Assembly (NCBI RefSeq): GCF_000970685.1
Contig: NZ_LAJB01000007.1
Location: forward strand, 558,001-622,000
From: Domibacillus indicus
GTDB taxonomy: Bacteria; Bacillota; Bacilli; Bacillales; Domibacillaceae
Reading direction: 5' to 3'
DNA length: 64,000 nucleotides
Positions 41,443 through 53,321 of the stretch are shown piece after piece. The stretch's first letter is position 1; every line of letters begins with the position of its first letter. The translations under genes and the position numbers were made by a program. A model generated the notes under the pieces. It saw only the letters and a list, made by a program, of their open reading frames with translations, did not search any database and was not told where the DNA came from.

Positions 41443-43017
41443 TTACTCAATGAATCCCTCTTCTTTCAAAAATTCTTCTGCCACATCCTCATACTTTTTG
41501 CCGTCGATATCAACTCGCCGATTTAATTCCTGCATTCGTTCATCATCAATTTTTCCGGCGAGCATATTCAGTACTTCGTTAAGTTCAGGATGTTCTTCCA
41601 ATACTTCTCCGCGCACAACGGGAATCGCATAGTAAGGCGGGAAAAATTGCTTATCGTCTTTCAATACTTTTAAATCGAAGGCCTGAATGCGTCCATCTGT
41701 CGTATAAGCATCCACAGCATCTACTTCATTATTTTTGATGGCGCTGTATATAATGCCGGTATCAAGTGTCTGGGTCGAAGCAAAATTAAGCCCATATACT
41801 TTTTGCAGGCCTGGATAACCATCCGCGCGTTCTAAAAATTCAGGTTCTGAACCGAAGCGCATATTTTTTGCGTATGATTGCAGCTGTGAAATTGTCTCAA
41901 TCCCATATTTGTCTGCATCCGCCTGGCGGATTGTGACAGAATACGTATTATTAAAGCCGATCGGCTCAAGCAGCCGAAGGTTAAACTCTTCGTTAAACCG
42001 TTTCTTTGCATAATCGTACACTTCATCCGGGTCGTTACTGTTGATCTCTTCTTTTAAGTAGTTAAGCAAAATAGCGCCGGTATATTCAACAGATATATCG
42101 TAAGACCCATGCTTAAGCCCATCAAACACGCCCGCAGACCCACTGATAAAGGATTCGTACTTCACATTCAAATCTGTTTCTTCCTCGATAAGCTTTCCAT
42201 AAACATGAACGAGGATTTCCTGCTCCGTAAAGGACTTGCCTGTAATTGTAACAGTATCATCCTCCTGGCCGCCGCTTACAAGCGGCCAGACCGCCATTCC
42301 GAGAAACAGCAAAGCTGCCGCACCGGCAATGGCCAGCGTCATTTGGCGGCTTCGTTTTCCTTTTTTCTGCAGAGCTTCCGTTGACGAATTGTATTCGATT
42401 CGCTTCAAAATAAAATCAAGAATAATTGCAATAAGTGCTGATGGAATTGCACCGGCTAATATGAGACCGGAATTATAGGTCTGGAGTCCACGGAAAATTA
42501 AATCCCCTAATCCGCCGGCACCGATTAAGCCCGCAATGGTGGCTACCCCGACAATAAGCACCGCAGCCGTCCGAACGCCTCCCATAATGACTTTCATGGC
42601 AAGCGGCAATTCTACCATCCACAGCACCTGCCGGCTGGTCATGCCCATTCCAATTCCGGCTTCAACTGTAGACCGATCAACTCCTGTAATTCCCAGGTAT
42701 GTATTTCTCAGAACAGGCAGCAATCCATAAATTGTGAGCGCGATAATTGCCGGTGCTTTCCCAGTACCGATAAAAGGAACAAGAAAGACGAGCAAAGCCA
42801 GGCTGGGGATAGTTTGAAAAATAGATGTAATACCAATAATAGGCTCGGCAATTTTCTTATGGCGGGTCAAATAAATTCCGAGAGGCACCGATATGAGGAT
42901 CGCAAGGCCAATAGAAATTAACGATAGATATAAATGTTCAACAATAAGCTGCCATATTTCAGCCCATCTGGTTTGAAACGCATTAGTTGTTTGAGCAATT
43001 AAATAAAATGTAAAAAT
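41443..43017 (-). CDS. Compatible-solute ABC transporter: permease fused to substrate-binding domain (OpuFB-like)
   Basis: Residues 1-210 form a BPD-type permease ([44 protein letters not shown]); a linking helix ([21 protein letters not shown]) leads to a glycine-betaine/choline binding domain at about 260-525 ([53 protein letters not shown]). Fusion of the two is as in OpuF-type systems. A GTG at 42888 would cut the first helix, and homology continues upstream to about 43017. There, ATG 43024 with AAGGAG is out of frame by one base; an ATT at 43017 with AAGGG is in frame. So either an ATT start or a one-base frameshift in T5 (43012-43016). Confidence 0.8.
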   Translation of the reverse strand: MFTFYLIAQTTNAFQTRWAEIWQLIVEHLYLSLISIGLAILISVPLGIYLTRHKKIAEPIIGITSIFQTIPSLALLVFLVPFIGTGKAPAIIALTIYGLLPVLRNTYLGITGVDRSTVEAGIGMGMTSRQVLWMVELPLAMKVIMGGVRTAAVLIVGVATIAGLIGAGGLGDLIFRGLQTYNSGLILAGAIPSALIAIILDFILKRIEYNSSTEALQKKGKRSRQMTLAIAGAAALLFLGMAVWPLVSGGQEDDTVTITGKSFTEQEILVHVYGKLIEEETDLNVKYESFISGSAGVFDGLKHGSYDISVEYTGAILLNYLKEEINSNDPDEVYDYAKKRFNEEFNLRLLEPIGFNNTYSVTIRQADADKYGIETISQLQSYAKNMRFGSEPEFLERADGYPGLQKVYGLNFASTQTLDTGIIYSAIKNNEVDAVDAYTTDGRIQAFDLKVLKDDKQFFPPYYAIPVVRGEVLEEHPELNEVLNMLAGKIDDERMQELNRRVDIDGKKYEDVAEEFLKEEGFIE

Positions 43018-43033
43018 AGGTCATCCCTTCTCC

Positions 43034-44146
43034 TTAGACAAATTGATTTGAAATATGACGGACAATGCTGGCACGGTTAATGATGCCCTGAACCCGGTTT
43101 TCTTCATCTGTTACCACAATAAAACTGAGCGGCGACTGATTGATCATCTCAAGTGCTGTTTCCGGGTCCTCCAGATGGTTCATAACCGGCACCTGTACTT
43201 TTTCTATATCATGCAGTGTAATGTCTTCATTTGCATATGATTTTTGCAAATCCCAAATGCCGACAACACCATGATAGCGCCGCTGATTATCAACAAGGAT
43301 TAAGCTGTCGACACGCTTTTGACGCATTATTTTTAAAGCCGCTGCAATCCCTCTTTCAGGCAATGCAGTGATGGGTGCTGTCATTAGCGATTCCAGTGCG
43401 GGAAGCGTCATAGAATCCTGAATGCGGTCTTCGCCGATAAATTGGCGGACAAAGTCATTAGCCGGATGCCGGAGGATACGTTCTGGTGTATCGAGCTGTA
43501 CGACTGCGCCATTTTGCATAATACAAATCCGATCGGCTATTTTTAACGCTTCATCCATGTCGTGGGTAACAAATACGATTGTTTTTTTGATTTCACTTTG
43601 CAGCCGGGCCAATTCGTCCTGAAGCTGCTCACGGCTGATGGGATCAAGTGCACTGAACGGTTCATCCATAAGAATAATATCAGGTTCCGCGGCCATTGCC
43701 CGGACTACGCCGATCCGCTGCTGCTGGCCTCCTGACAATTCAGCCGGGTACCGGTCACCAAATACAGATGGATCCAATCCTACAAGCTTCATCAGTTCAT
43801 TTACTTTTTCTGAATATTCAGCTTCCTCCCATTTTTTCAGCTTTGGCACAAGGCCCACATTTTCTTTAATCGTCATATGCGGCATTAAACCAATTTGCTG
43901 AATGACATATCCGATATTCCTGCGCAGCTGCACGGGATTGATGTCAGCAATATTCTTCCCATCTATTTCAATGAAGCCGCTCGATGGATCGATCAGGCGG
44001 TTGATCATTTTCATAGTAGTTGTTTTCCCGCAGCCGCTGGGTCCGATTAAAACAAATAATTCCCCCGTTTCTATTTTTAAATTAATTTCTTTTAATGCTT
44101 CGAACCCATCCGGGTATTTTTTTGCTACTTTTTTAAACTCAATCAA
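43034..44146 (-). CDS. Glycine betaine/choline-type ABC transporter ATP-binding protein (OpuFA-like)
   Basis: 370 aa. Walker A GPSGCGKTTTMKMINRL (about 35), Q-loop IQQIGLMPHMT, signature ELSGGQQQRIG, Walker B PDIILMDEPFSALDP and His in FVTHDMDEALKIADR. The C-terminal third holds a pair of CBS domains (ALKIMRQKRVDSLILVDNQ, SFIVVTDEENRVQGIINRAS), used by OpuA/OpuC-type ATPases to sense ionic strength or c-di-AMP. TTG 44146 lies 5 nt after AAGGAGGTG and gives LIEFKKVAKKY; GTG 44155 overlaps the RBS and is less likely. Precedes the fused permease by 10-17 bp. Confidence 0.92.
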   Translation of the reverse strand: MIEFKKVAKKYPDGFEALKEINLKIETGELFVLIGPSGCGKTTTMKMINRLIDPSSGFIEIDGKNIADINPVQLRRNIGYVIQQIGLMPHMTIKENVGLVPKLKKWEEAEYSEKVNELMKLVGLDPSVFGDRYPAELSGGQQQRIGVVRAMAAEPDIILMDEPFSALDPISREQLQDELARLQSEIKKTIVFVTHDMDEALKIADRICIMQNGAVVQLDTPERILRHPANDFVRQFIGEDRIQDSMTLPALESLMTAPITALPERGIAAALKIMRQKRVDSLILVDNQRRYHGVVGIWDLQKSYANEDITLHDIEKVQVPVMNHLEDPETALEMINQSPLSFIVVTDEENRVQGIINRASIVRHISNQFV

Positions 44147-44232
44147 AGCATACACCTCCTTTTTTTCCTTTTTCCTATTTCAATATAGTTAAAACATATA
44201 ACTATAATTTTTTTGTAATTTTTATCTTACAC

Positions 44233-44258
44233 GTTTAAGGTGCCATGTCTTAGGGAAC
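44233..44258 (+). promoter_or_regulatory. Sigma-B-type promoter of the 22-aa peptide gene
   Basis: GTTTAA (44233-44238), 14-bp spacer, GGGAAC (44253-44258): all positions of the usual -35 and GGGWA of the -10. Transcription would begin about 30 nt before the micropeptide ATG. Confidence 0.65.
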
Positions 44259-44294
44259 TTTATACACAACAATCAATCGTACGAGGTGAATATT

Positions 44295-44363
44295 ATGTTA
44301 CGGACCATTTTAATGATTATTGGGGCAATCGTTGTAATCTCCTGGATCGTTTCCATGCTGTAA
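44295..44363 (+). CDS. Hydrophobic micropeptide (22 aa) with sigma-B-type promoter
   Basis: GAGGTGAATATT precedes ATG 44295. The 22 residues MLRTILMIIGAIVVISWIVS plus ML form one membrane helix with a single Arg at residue 3 and no other charge. The gene has a consensus sigma-B promoter and a perfect terminator directly after its TAA, so it is a complete, self-contained stress-inducible unit. It might be a membrane-active peptide, a small subunit/regulator of a membrane complex, or a toxin; none can be chosen. It stands between the compatible-solute transporter and leuD. Confidence 0.6.
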   Translation: MLRTILMIIGAIVVISWIVSML

Positions 44364-44373
44364 AGCGTAAAAT

Positions 44374-44414
44374 AAAAAGGCTTTTCCTCTGCAGAGGAAA
44401 AGCCTTTTTATTTT
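44374..44414. terminator. Bidirectional terminator between the micropeptide gene and leuD
   Basis: AAAAAGGCTTTTCCTCT-GCAG-AGGAAAAGCCTTTTT, 17-bp perfect stem. Confidence 0.95.
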
Positions 44415-45012
44415 AGCTGTATTGCTTTCCAAACACTTCTTCTTCATACTGGCGGATTTTCTTTTCTTCTGTTAGTGTGACGGAAATTTCATCCCAGCCA
44501 TTTAACAGCATTTTTTTCCAGTATTGGTCAATATCAAAATGGGCAGTGAAGCCCTGGTCGTCTTTTACTGACTGCTCTTCAAGATTAATATGAAGCTTAA
44601 AGCCCGGCACAGATGCCCGGCCAAGCAGTGTTTCCACTTCCTCATCCGTCAGCTTCACAGCCAAAATGCCGTTTTTCACGCTGTTGTTGTAAAAGATATC
44701 GGCATAGCTCGGGGCGATAATAACACGGAACCCATAGTCCAATAAAGCCCACGGCGCATGCTCACGTGATGAGCCGCAGCCAAAATTTTCACCGGCGACT
44801 AAAATTTCGGCATCTGCAAATTTCGTATCATTTAAAATAAAATCTTCACGCTTATTTCCATCATCGTCAAAACGCCAGTTGTAAAAAACAAACTGGCCGA
44901 AGCCCTGTCGTTCAATACGCTTTAAAAATTGTTTTGGAATAATTTGATCAGTGTCAATATTTGCCCGGTTAATAGGGCAAACTGTTCCTGTAAATTGGTT
45001 AATCGGTTCCAT
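44413..45012 (-). CDS. leuD: 3-isopropylmalate dehydratase small subunit LeuD
   Basis: 199 aa. NRANIDTDQIIPKQFLKRIE and NFGCGSSREHAPWALLDYGFR are the substrate-recognition swivel-domain signatures. With LeuC it isomerises 2- to 3-isopropylmalate in leucine synthesis. ATG 45012 follows GGAAGGGGAGCCGTT, 15 bp after leuC. Last gene of the ilv-leu operon; a strong terminator follows. Confidence 0.97.
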   Translation of the reverse strand: MEPINQFTGTVCPINRANIDTDQIIPKQFLKRIERQGFGQFVFYNWRFDDDGNKREDFILNDTKFADAEILVAGENFGCGSSREHAPWALLDYGFRVIIAPSYADIFYNNSVKNGILAVKLTDEEVETLLGRASVPGFKLHINLEEQSVKDDQGFTAHFDIDQYWKKMLLNGWDEISVTLTEEKKIRQYEEEVFGKQYS

Positions 45013-45027
45013 AACGGCTCCCCTTCC

Positions 45028-46440
45028 TTATTGGTTCACGCCTGCTAATTCGCGTACATCTGTAAATCGGCCTGTGACAGCTGCCGCAGCTGCCATTGAA
45101 GGGCTGACAAGATGTGTACGGGCGCCGCTTCCCTGACGGCCTTCAAAGTTGCGGTTTGATGTAGAGGCACAGCGTTTACCCGGCGGCACCACATCATCAT
45201 TCATTGCCAGACACATTGAGCAGCCTGACTCGCGCCATTCAAAGCCCGCTTCCGTAAAGATTTTATCGAGACCTTCTGCTTCAGCCTGCTGCTTTACTGT
45301 TTGTGAGCCCGGTACAACTATAGCTGTTACATGATCCTGTACTTTACGGCCTTTTGCCACTTCTGCAGCAGCCCGTAAATCGCTCAACCGGGAGTTTGTA
45401 CAAGAACCGATAAAGACATAATCAACTGGAATTTCTGTTAATTTGGTTCCAGCCTCGAGACCCATATATTCAAGTGCAAGACGGACAGATTCTTTATCCG
45501 CTTCACGTTCAAATTGGTCTGGAGACGGAACATAGCCTGAAATGCCGCTGCCCATTGACGGGTTTGTTCCCCATGTCATTTGCGGTTCAATTTCACCTGC
45601 ATCAATTTCAAGCGTTTTATCATACGCTGCGCCTTCGTCTGTTGCAAGAGCAAGCCAGCGTTTAGCCGCTTCTTCAAACTCTTCTCCCTGCGGCGCATAG
45701 CGGCGACCGCATAAGTATTCAACCGTGGTCATATCAGGGCTGACAAGACCTGCACGCGCACCTGCTTCAATTGACATATTGCAAATCGTCATACGCTGTT
45801 CCATGGTTAACGAGCGAATCGCTTCGCCTGTAAATTCCATAACATAGCCTGTCCCGGCATTGACGCCAAATTTTGCAATAACTGCCAAAATAATATCTTT
45901 CGCCTGAACGCCAAAGCCAAGCTTGCCATTTACTTTAATCTGTAATGTTTTCGGCTGCTTTTGCCAGATCGTCTGTGTAGCAAGCACATGCTCTACTTCA
46001 CTTGTGCCAATCCCGAAGGCAAGAGCTCCAAATGCGCCATGAGTAGATGTGTGGCTGTCGCCGCAGACAATGGTTTTTCCTGGCTGTGTTAAACCAAGCT
46101 GTGGACCAATTACGTGAACAATCCCTTGATCCGGATGATCAATATCGGCTAATTCAATGCCGAACTCGCGGCAGTTTTGCTCAAGTGTCTGCATTTGTGT
46201 TTTTGAAATCGGATCACTGACAAAATGCCGGTTAATCGTCGGCACGTTATGATCCATCGTCGCGTATGTTAAATCAGGCCGTCTGACACGGCGCCCGTTC
46301 ATGCGTAATCCTTCAAATGCCTGCGGCGACGTTACTTCATGGACAAGATGCAAATCAATGTAGAGCAGATCCGGCTTCCCTTCTTCTCTGCTTACAACAT
46401 GGTTTTCCCAAATTTTTTCGATAACCGTTTTTTTCGTCAT
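45028..46440 (-). CDS. leuC: 3-isopropylmalate dehydratase large subunit LeuC
   Basis: 470 aa. 4Fe-4S cluster cysteines: [15 protein letters not shown] (about 348) and [11 protein letters not shown] (about 408-411). [21 protein letters not shown] and MDHNVPT are conserved substrate-binding parts. AGAGGGGGGCTGTACT precedes ATG 46440. A 98-bp spacer holding a stable hairpin separates it from leuB, whereas leuD follows after 15 bp. Confidence 0.97.
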   Translation of the reverse strand: MTKKTVIEKIWENHVVSREEGKPDLLYIDLHLVHEVTSPQAFEGLRMNGRRVRRPDLTYATMDHNVPTINRHFVSDPISKTQMQTLEQNCREFGIELADIDHPDQGIVHVIGPQLGLTQPGKTIVCGDSHTSTHGAFGALAFGIGTSEVEHVLATQTIWQKQPKTLQIKVNGKLGFGVQAKDIILAVIAKFGVNAGTGYVMEFTGEAIRSLTMEQRMTICNMSIEAGARAGLVSPDMTTVEYLCGRRYAPQGEEFEEAAKRWLALATDEGAAYDKTLEIDAGEIEPQMTWGTNPSMGSGISGYVPSPDQFEREADKESVRLALEYMGLEAGTKLTEIPVDYVFIGSCTNSRLSDLRAAAEVAKGRKVQDHVTAIVVPGSQTVKQQAEAEGLDKIFTEAGFEWRESGCSMCLAMNDDVVPPGKRCASTSNRNFEGRQGSGARTHLVSPSMAAAAAVTGRFTDVRELAGVNQ

Positions 46441-46489
46441 AGTACAGCCCCCCTCTTATGTGCATTTTGATAAAAAATGAGGACCCCGC

Positions 46490-46518
46490 CTTTCCCTGCG
46501 AATATTCGAGGGAAAGGT
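46490..46518 (-). promoter_or_regulatory. Stable intercistronic hairpin between leuB and leuC
   Basis: CCTTTCCCT / AGGGAAAGG stem with an inner palindromic CGAATATTCG. It has no following T-run close by (next is CGGGGTCCTC), so it is better read as an mRNA processing or stabilising structure than as a terminator. The ilv-leu mRNA is processed at stem-loops in B. subtilis. Confidence 0.5.
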
Positions 46519-46538
46519 TGAATCCACATGACGTTTCT

Positions 46539-47651
46539 TTACATGTACACGACTTTATCCAAAGCAGACGCTGGCTTTTCATCCGTAATACGCTCTGTTA
46601 CAAGCTCAATCATTTTATCGGTTCCAACAGCTGTGCTGCCTTCCATTTGCAAATCCGGCGTGCAGTAGCCGTCGTTTAAAACGGATTGCACAGCGCGCTC
46701 AATTGCTTCGCCTTCCTCACGCATATTAAGCGAGTATTTCAGCATAAGCGCTGTTGACAGAATCATTGCCAGCGGATTTGCCTTATTCTGACCCGCAATG
46801 TCCGGTGCGGAACCGTGAACCGGCTCGTAAAGTCCAAGGCCGCTTTCTGACAAACTTGCGGACGGCAGCATGCCAAGCGAACCGGTGATCATTGACGCTT
46901 CGTCGCTTAAAATATCCCCAAATAAGTTTTCTGTTACAATAACATCAAACTGCCCCGGGCTGGAGATCAATTTCATCGCTGCCGCGTCCACATACATGTG
47001 ATCAACCATTACACCCGGATAATCGGCTGCTTTTTCATTCACAATTTCACGCCACATCCGGCTTGATTCAAGCACATTTGCTTTATCAACAGAGGTAAGG
47101 CGGCCGCCGCGTGCCTGTGCAAATTCAAAAGCTTTTACAACAATCCGCTCGATTTCCGAGCGTGTGTATTGAAGTGTATCCACAACAATTTCACTGTTTT
47201 CACCGCGGCGCTCACTTGGCTTTCCAAAATAAAGGCCGCCAGTCAGTTCACGAACGATCAGCATATTTACATTTCCGGCAATTTCAGGCTTTAGCGGAGA
47301 AGATTGCACCAGTTTTTGGAATGATGGAATCGGGCGCAGGTTAGCAAACAAGCCAAGTTCCTTTCGAATGGCAAGCAAGCCGCGCTCCGGGCGTTGTGCC
47401 GATGGCAGACTGTCCCATTTAGGACCTCCTACCGCACCGAGCAAAATTGCGTCACTTTCTCTGGCAAGTGCCAGTGTTGATTCTGGCAGCGGCGTCCCGT
47501 GCGAATCAATTGCGGCACCTCCAATATCAGCATATTCCATCTCAAATTCGTGTCCAAAGCGCTTGCCGACTGCTTCAAGAGCAGAAGCGGCGCCGGATGC
47601 GATTTCCCGGCCGATTCCATCACCCGGCAAAATAGCAATTTTCTTCTTCAC
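46539..47651 (-). CDS. leuB: 3-isopropylmalate dehydrogenase LeuB
   Basis: 370 aa. Oxidises 3-isopropylmalate with NAD+. [44 protein letters not shown] and [19 protein letters not shown] (the isocitrate/isopropylmalate dehydrogenase signature) are intact; Asp-rich metal site present. GTG start 47651 after GGAGGG. It directly follows ilvC by 50 bp; leuA, expected between them, is absent. Confidence 0.97.
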   Translation of the reverse strand: MKKKIAILPGDGIGREIASGAASALEAVGKRFGHEFEMEYADIGGAAIDSHGTPLPESTLALARESDAILLGAVGGPKWDSLPSAQRPERGLLAIRKELGLFANLRPIPSFQKLVQSSPLKPEIAGNVNMLIVRELTGGLYFGKPSERRGENSEIVVDTLQYTRSEIERIVVKAFEFAQARGGRLTSVDKANVLESSRMWREIVNEKAADYPGVMVDHMYVDAAAMKLISSPGQFDVIVTENLFGDILSDEASMITGSLGMLPSASLSESGLGLYEPVHGSAPDIAGQNKANPLAMILSTALMLKYSLNMREEGEAIERAVQSVLNDGYCTPDLQMEGSTAVGTDKMIELVTERITDEKPASALDKVVYM

Positions 47652-47701
47652 GTAAATCCCTCCGTTGCTTGAAATAGCTTTATAAAATGAATTGATTGGT
47701 C

Positions 47702-49273
<1,572 letters not shown>

Positions 49274-49277
<4 letters not shown>

Positions 49278-51013
49278 TGCGGTTTCACTCCAATCATTTC
49301 ATGAAGTCCTTTGCCTGGCGCGATCATCGGGTAAACCATTTCTCTCGATTTAATGCGGCAATCGATCAAAACAGGCTCATTATCTGTCAGCGTTTCACGC
49401 ATTACTTTTTCTGCTTCTTCTTCTGTTGTAACAACATAACCGCGAAGCCCGTATGAATCAGCCAGCTTTACGAAGTCCGGCTGGACCGGAATCAATGATT
49501 GAGAATACCGCTCTTCGTAGAATGTTTCCTGCCACTGGCGTACCATGCCAAGTGCCTGGTTGTTATAAATAATAATTTTAACCGGCAGCTTCAATTCTGC
49601 AACAAGTCCAAGCTCCTGCAAAGTCATTTGGAAGCCTGCGTCACCGGCTACCGCCACGACTGTTTTATCCGGCTTTGCAATTTGCGCGCCAATAGCGGAC
49701 GGGAAACCAAAGCCCATTGTGCCCAGGCCGCCTGATGTAACCCATTGATTCGGCTTATTAAATCCGTAATATTGTGCTGTCCACATTTGATGCTGGCCGA
49801 CATCTGTTGTCACAACTGCATCGCCATCTGTGATGTCATGAATTAACCTCATCAGCGACTGTGGAGAAATGCCCTCGCCGCCTTCCGTATTCCAAAGCGG
49901 ATAATCTTTTTTATCCTGTTCCAGCTTTTCACGCCATTCGTCTGCTTGCGGCGCTTCAAAATCAAGGCTGAGGATTTTTTTCAAGGCCTCCCGCGCATCG
50001 GCTACGATCGGAATATGTGTCGGCACGTTTTTGCCAATTTCCGCCGGATCAATGTCAATATGGGCAATTGTCGCATTCGGCGCGAAGTGAGCGAGATTGC
50101 CGGTTAAGCGGTCATCAAAGCGGGCACCGATATTAATAAGCAGGTCCGCTTCATAAAGAGCCGTATTGGCTGCATAAGTTCCATGCATGCCGCCCATTCC
50201 AAGGAATAAAGGGTGGCTGGCCGGGAAACCGCCAAGACCGAGCAATGTATTAACAACTGGAATTTGCATTTTTTCGACAAATTGAAGCAGTTCTTCAGAT
50301 GCTTTTGCGAAAAGTACGCCTGCACCCGCTAAAATAACCGGCTTTTTCGCTTTGGCCAATGCACCGCGCAGCTTTTTCACCTGCAGGCTGTTCGGTTTAA
50401 AGTTTGGCTGATAGCCCGGTAAATTTAATTCATCGACAAATTCTGCACTTCCGACTGTCTGGGCAATGTCTTTTGGAATATCGATCAAGACAGGTCCCGG
50501 GCGTCCGGTTGTAGCAATGTGGAACGCTTCATGAACGATACGCGGAAGATCCTCCAGCGAACGAACCTGATAATTGTGTTTTGTAATTGGCATTGTAATT
50601 CCGATTACATCTGCTTCCTGAAACGCATCCGATCCAATCACGCCTGTTGCCACCTGGCCGGTGAACACAACAAGTGGAATCGAATCCATCATGGCATCCG
50701 TGATACCTGTTACAAGATTTGTCGCCCCAGGCCCCGATGTTGCAAGAACAACCCCCGGCTTACCGGAAACACGGGCATATCCTTCAGCTGCATGGATAGC
50801 AGCCTGCTCGTGGCGTGCAAGGATATGGCGAATCGGGTTTTTGTAGAGAGCATCATATAATGGAAGCACTGCACCGCCCGGGTAGCCGAACATAACCTCT
50901 ACATTTTCATTTTTTAGTGTTTCAATAAATAAATCAGCACCGTTCATCGGTTCTGGTGTTTTTGCTGGCTGGTCGTCAAATTTCAATTCTGCTGCTTTCG
51001 CGTTTTGACTCAT
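49274..51013 (-). CDS. ilvB: Acetolactate synthase large (catalytic) subunit IlvB
   Basis: 579 aa TPP enzyme, first committed step for valine, leucine and isoleucine. [34 protein letters not shown] (catalytic Glu), FAD/structural middle domain, and the TPP motif [21 protein letters not shown]...[17 protein letters not shown] 51013 after GGAGGGGAATAATA. The T-box leader stands immediately upstream, so it is the first gene of the attenuated operon. Confidence 0.98.
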
Positions 51014-51059
51014 TATTATTCCCCTCCAAATAATGGTTTGTTTTCCGTATTGGCAAGAG

Positions 51060-51400
51060 ATTCCTTCTTCACATTGGTATAAATACCCGGTTTAAAGCAA
51101 AAAGAAAAGCCTTTTCACGCCTGCGGCTGCCGAAACAGAAACGCAGGGGTGAAAAGACTTTGTTTCTTTCCACGGTACCACCCTGATTCACGAATTTTCT
51201 TGCAAAAATCCGCCTTATGAACCGATTATCGGCTCCTTTTGGTAACGGGTGGCCAACCACCCGGCTTTTCCTACTGGATGACGTTCAGAAAAGCACTCAG
51301 AGGGGATGTCGCGATTGGGTGCACTCCCGGCTCTCAGCTATAACCGGTTCTCTGTGAAATGCAGTCCCTATCACTTTTTCCTCGTCAACGTTTTATTATA
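51060..51400 (-). promoter_or_regulatory. T-box riboswitch leader of ilvBHC-leuBCD
   Basis: The minus strand carries the T-box sequence AGGGTGGTACCGTGG (51170-51184) and, upstream, a Stem I-like region with AGAGA, GCTGAGAGCCGG and GTGGTTGGCCACCCG. Uncharged tRNA would pair with the T-box UGGN bulge and favour read-through. The specifier codon is probably Leu by analogy with ilv-leu leaders; CTC occurs in CCCCTCTGAGTG but I could not fold Stem I well enough to prove it. A TATAAT at about 51398-51403 is a possible -10. Confidence 0.85.
51085..51165 (-). terminator. T-box attenuator terminator before ilvB
   Basis: AGTCTTTTCACcCCTGCG / CGCAGGcGTGAAAAGGCT, then TTTTCTTTTTG. It competes with the antiterminator carrying the T-box sequence. 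Confidence 0.85.
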
Positions 51401-51415
51401 GTATAAATTTCTTAA

Positions 51416-53083
51416 TTAAATTTTCATAACACCGCCGGTATTGGCAGAGGTTACAAGCTTTGAATAACGGGCAAGCCAGCCTTTTTTAATTTTCGGCTCC
51501 GGCTGTACGAAATCCGCACGCCGTGCTGCCAGTTCTTCATCTGATAAATCTATGTTTAAGGTACGATTTGTTAAATCTATTTTTATTTTATCACCATTCT
51601 GGATGAATGCAATAGGTCCTCCTTCCGCTGCTTCAGGAGAAATATGACCGATTGAAATACCGCGTGAAGCACCCGAGAATCGTCCGTCAGTCATCAGTGC
51701 TACTTTGGTTGATAACCCCCGGCCTGCAATGGCTGAGGTTGGTGTCAGCATTTCCGGCATTCCCGGTCCGCCTTTTGGCCCTTCATAACGGATGACTACT
51801 ACATGTCCTTCTCTAACTGTTCCATTGTTGATATTTTCAATTGCTTCATCCTGTGAATCAAATACAATTGCCTCACCATCAAATGTTTTAATAGATGGAT
51901 CAACCGCTCCAACTTTGATAACACCGCCAAACGGAGCAATGTTTCCATACAGGATGGACAAGCCGCCTACAGGGCTGTATGGATTTTCTTTCGTACGGAT
52001 AACATCCGTGTTGGTAATATGGGCATCTTTTACGTTTTCATAAACAGATTTGCCGGTGATCGTAATCCGGTCTCCGTCGATGCCATTTTCAAGTTCACAC
52101 AGCTCACGTATAATCGCACTGATTCCGCCGGCTTTGTTTACATCATCCATCGTGTAATCTGATGCCGGGCTTATTTTTGCCAGATATGGAATTCGATTGG
52201 CTACCTGGTTAATACGATTTAAATCATACTCAATTTCTGCTTCGTTTGCAATGGCTAATGTATGAAGAACTGTGTTTGTTGATCCGCCCATTGCCATATC
52301 AAGTGCAAACGCATCATCAATCGCCCTTTCTGTCACAATATCGCGCGGCTTCAGGTCGTTTTCAATGGCACTCATCAAATATCCGACCGCTTCTTTAATC
52401 AAGCGATGGCGTTCAGGGCTTGTCGCAACGATTGTCGCATTTCCCGGCGGCGTTAAGCCAAGCATCTCCATTAACGAGTTCATGGAGTTGGCTGTAAACA
52501 TGCCTGAGCAAGACCCGCAGGTCGGACAAGCATTCGATTCGATATCAAGCAGCTCTTCTGCCGACATTTTTCCGGATAAATGAGCTCCGACACCTTCAAA
52601 AACAGAAGTCAGGGTTAACGGCTTGCCTGTAGATGAAACGCCGCCTTCCATCGGGCCGCCTGATACAAATACGGCCGGCACATTCGTCCGCACAGCAGCC
52701 ATGAGCATCCCTGGCGTAATTTTGTCACAGTTTGGAATGTAGAATACTCCATCAAACCAGTGTGCATTGATCACCGTTTCTGCCGAATCTGCAATCAGCT
52801 CCCGGCTTGGAAGAGAGTAACGCATTCCAATGTGTCCCATAGCGATTCCGTCATCAACACCGATTGTATTGAATTCGAATGGAACTCCTCCTGCTTCGCG
52901 AATTTCCTTTTTAACAACTTCTGCAAATTTATTAAGGTGAACGTGTCCTGGTATAATATCTATATAGGAATTGCAAACGCCGATAAAGGGTTTATGCAAA
53001 TCTGCTGTTTTTACACCTGCTGCATATAATAAACTGCGGTGCGGAGCACGTTCCACTCCTTTTTTAATCATATCACTGCGCAT
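51416..53083 (-). CDS. ilvD: Dihydroxy-acid dehydratase IlvD
   Basis: 555 aa. Dehydrates dihydroxy acids to the 2-keto acids of valine and isoleucine. Iron-sulfur cysteines are in [29 protein letters not shown] and [47 protein letters not shown] is the C-terminal signature. ATG 53083 after GGAGGAGATACA. It lies upstream of the T-box leader with its own promoter, so its expression is not gated by the T-box. CodY-like boxes flank that promoter. Confidence 0.97.
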   Translation of the reverse strand: MRSDMIKKGVERAPHRSLLYAAGVKTADLHKPFIGVCNSYIDIIPGHVHLNKFAEVVKKEIREAGGVPFEFNTIGVDDGIAMGHIGMRYSLPSRELIADSAETVINAHWFDGVFYIPNCDKITPGMLMAAVRTNVPAVFVSGGPMEGGVSSTGKPLTLTSVFEGVGAHLSGKMSAEELLDIESNACPTCGSCSGMFTANSMNSLMEMLGLTPPGNATIVATSPERHRLIKEAVGYLMSAIENDLKPRDIVTERAIDDAFALDMAMGGSTNTVLHTLAIANEAEIEYDLNRINQVANRIPYLAKISPASDYTMDDVNKAGGISAIIRELCELENGIDGDRITITGKSVYENVKDAHITNTDVIRTKENPYSPVGGLSILYGNIAPFGGVIKVGAVDPSIKTFDGEAIVFDSQDEAIENINNGTVREGHVVVIRYEGPKGGPGMPEMLTPTSAIAGRGLSTKVALMTDGRFSGASRGISIGHISPEAAEGGPIAFIQNGDKIKIDLTNRTLNIDLSDEELAARRADFVQPEPKIKKGWLARYSKLVTSANTGGVMKI

Positions 53084-53177
53084 TGTATCTCCTCCAAGAT
53101 GACTCGCCTTTCAAAATGCCCATCGAATCTTTTAAAATTGTATATTAAGTCTGAAAATTATATTTTTATTGTGGTCA

Positions 53178-53206
53178 ATGATACCCCTCTTTCCAGGTTT
53201 GGTCAA
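53178..53206 (-). promoter_or_regulatory. Sigma-A promoter of ilvD
   Basis: Minus strand TTGACC (53201-53206), 17-bp spacer, TATCAT (53178-53183). Confidence 0.75.
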
Positions 53207-53220
53207 CACCTTTTCTGTCA

Positions 53221-53235
53221 AATTTTCTGACAAGA
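53221..53235. promoter_or_regulatory. CodY-like box upstream of ilvD
   Basis: AATTTTCTGACAAGA matches AATTTTCWGAAAATT at 12 of 15, centred about 25 bp upstream of the -35. A weaker match (10 of 15; minus strand AATTTTCAGACTTAA) lies downstream of the -10. Paired CodY sites around the promoter are consistent with repression under rich conditions. Confidence 0.55.
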
Positions 53236-53286
53236 ATAAATTATTTTTCAAGTGTAAAATCAGCAACCGCTTCCATACCTATCAAA

Positions 53287-53320
53287 ATAAAAAGCTGGAT
53301 GCTTCTGCATCCAGCTTTTC
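53287..53320 (-). terminator. Terminator after the class A PBP gene
   Basis: AAAAGCTGGATGC-AGAA-GCATCCAGCTTTTTATTTT. Confidence 0.9.
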
Positions 53321-53321
53321 T

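Noticed and set aside
51069-51260. 63-codon minus-strand frame before ilvB
   Set aside because: It covers the T-box antiterminator and terminator; the DNA is explained as leader RNA.
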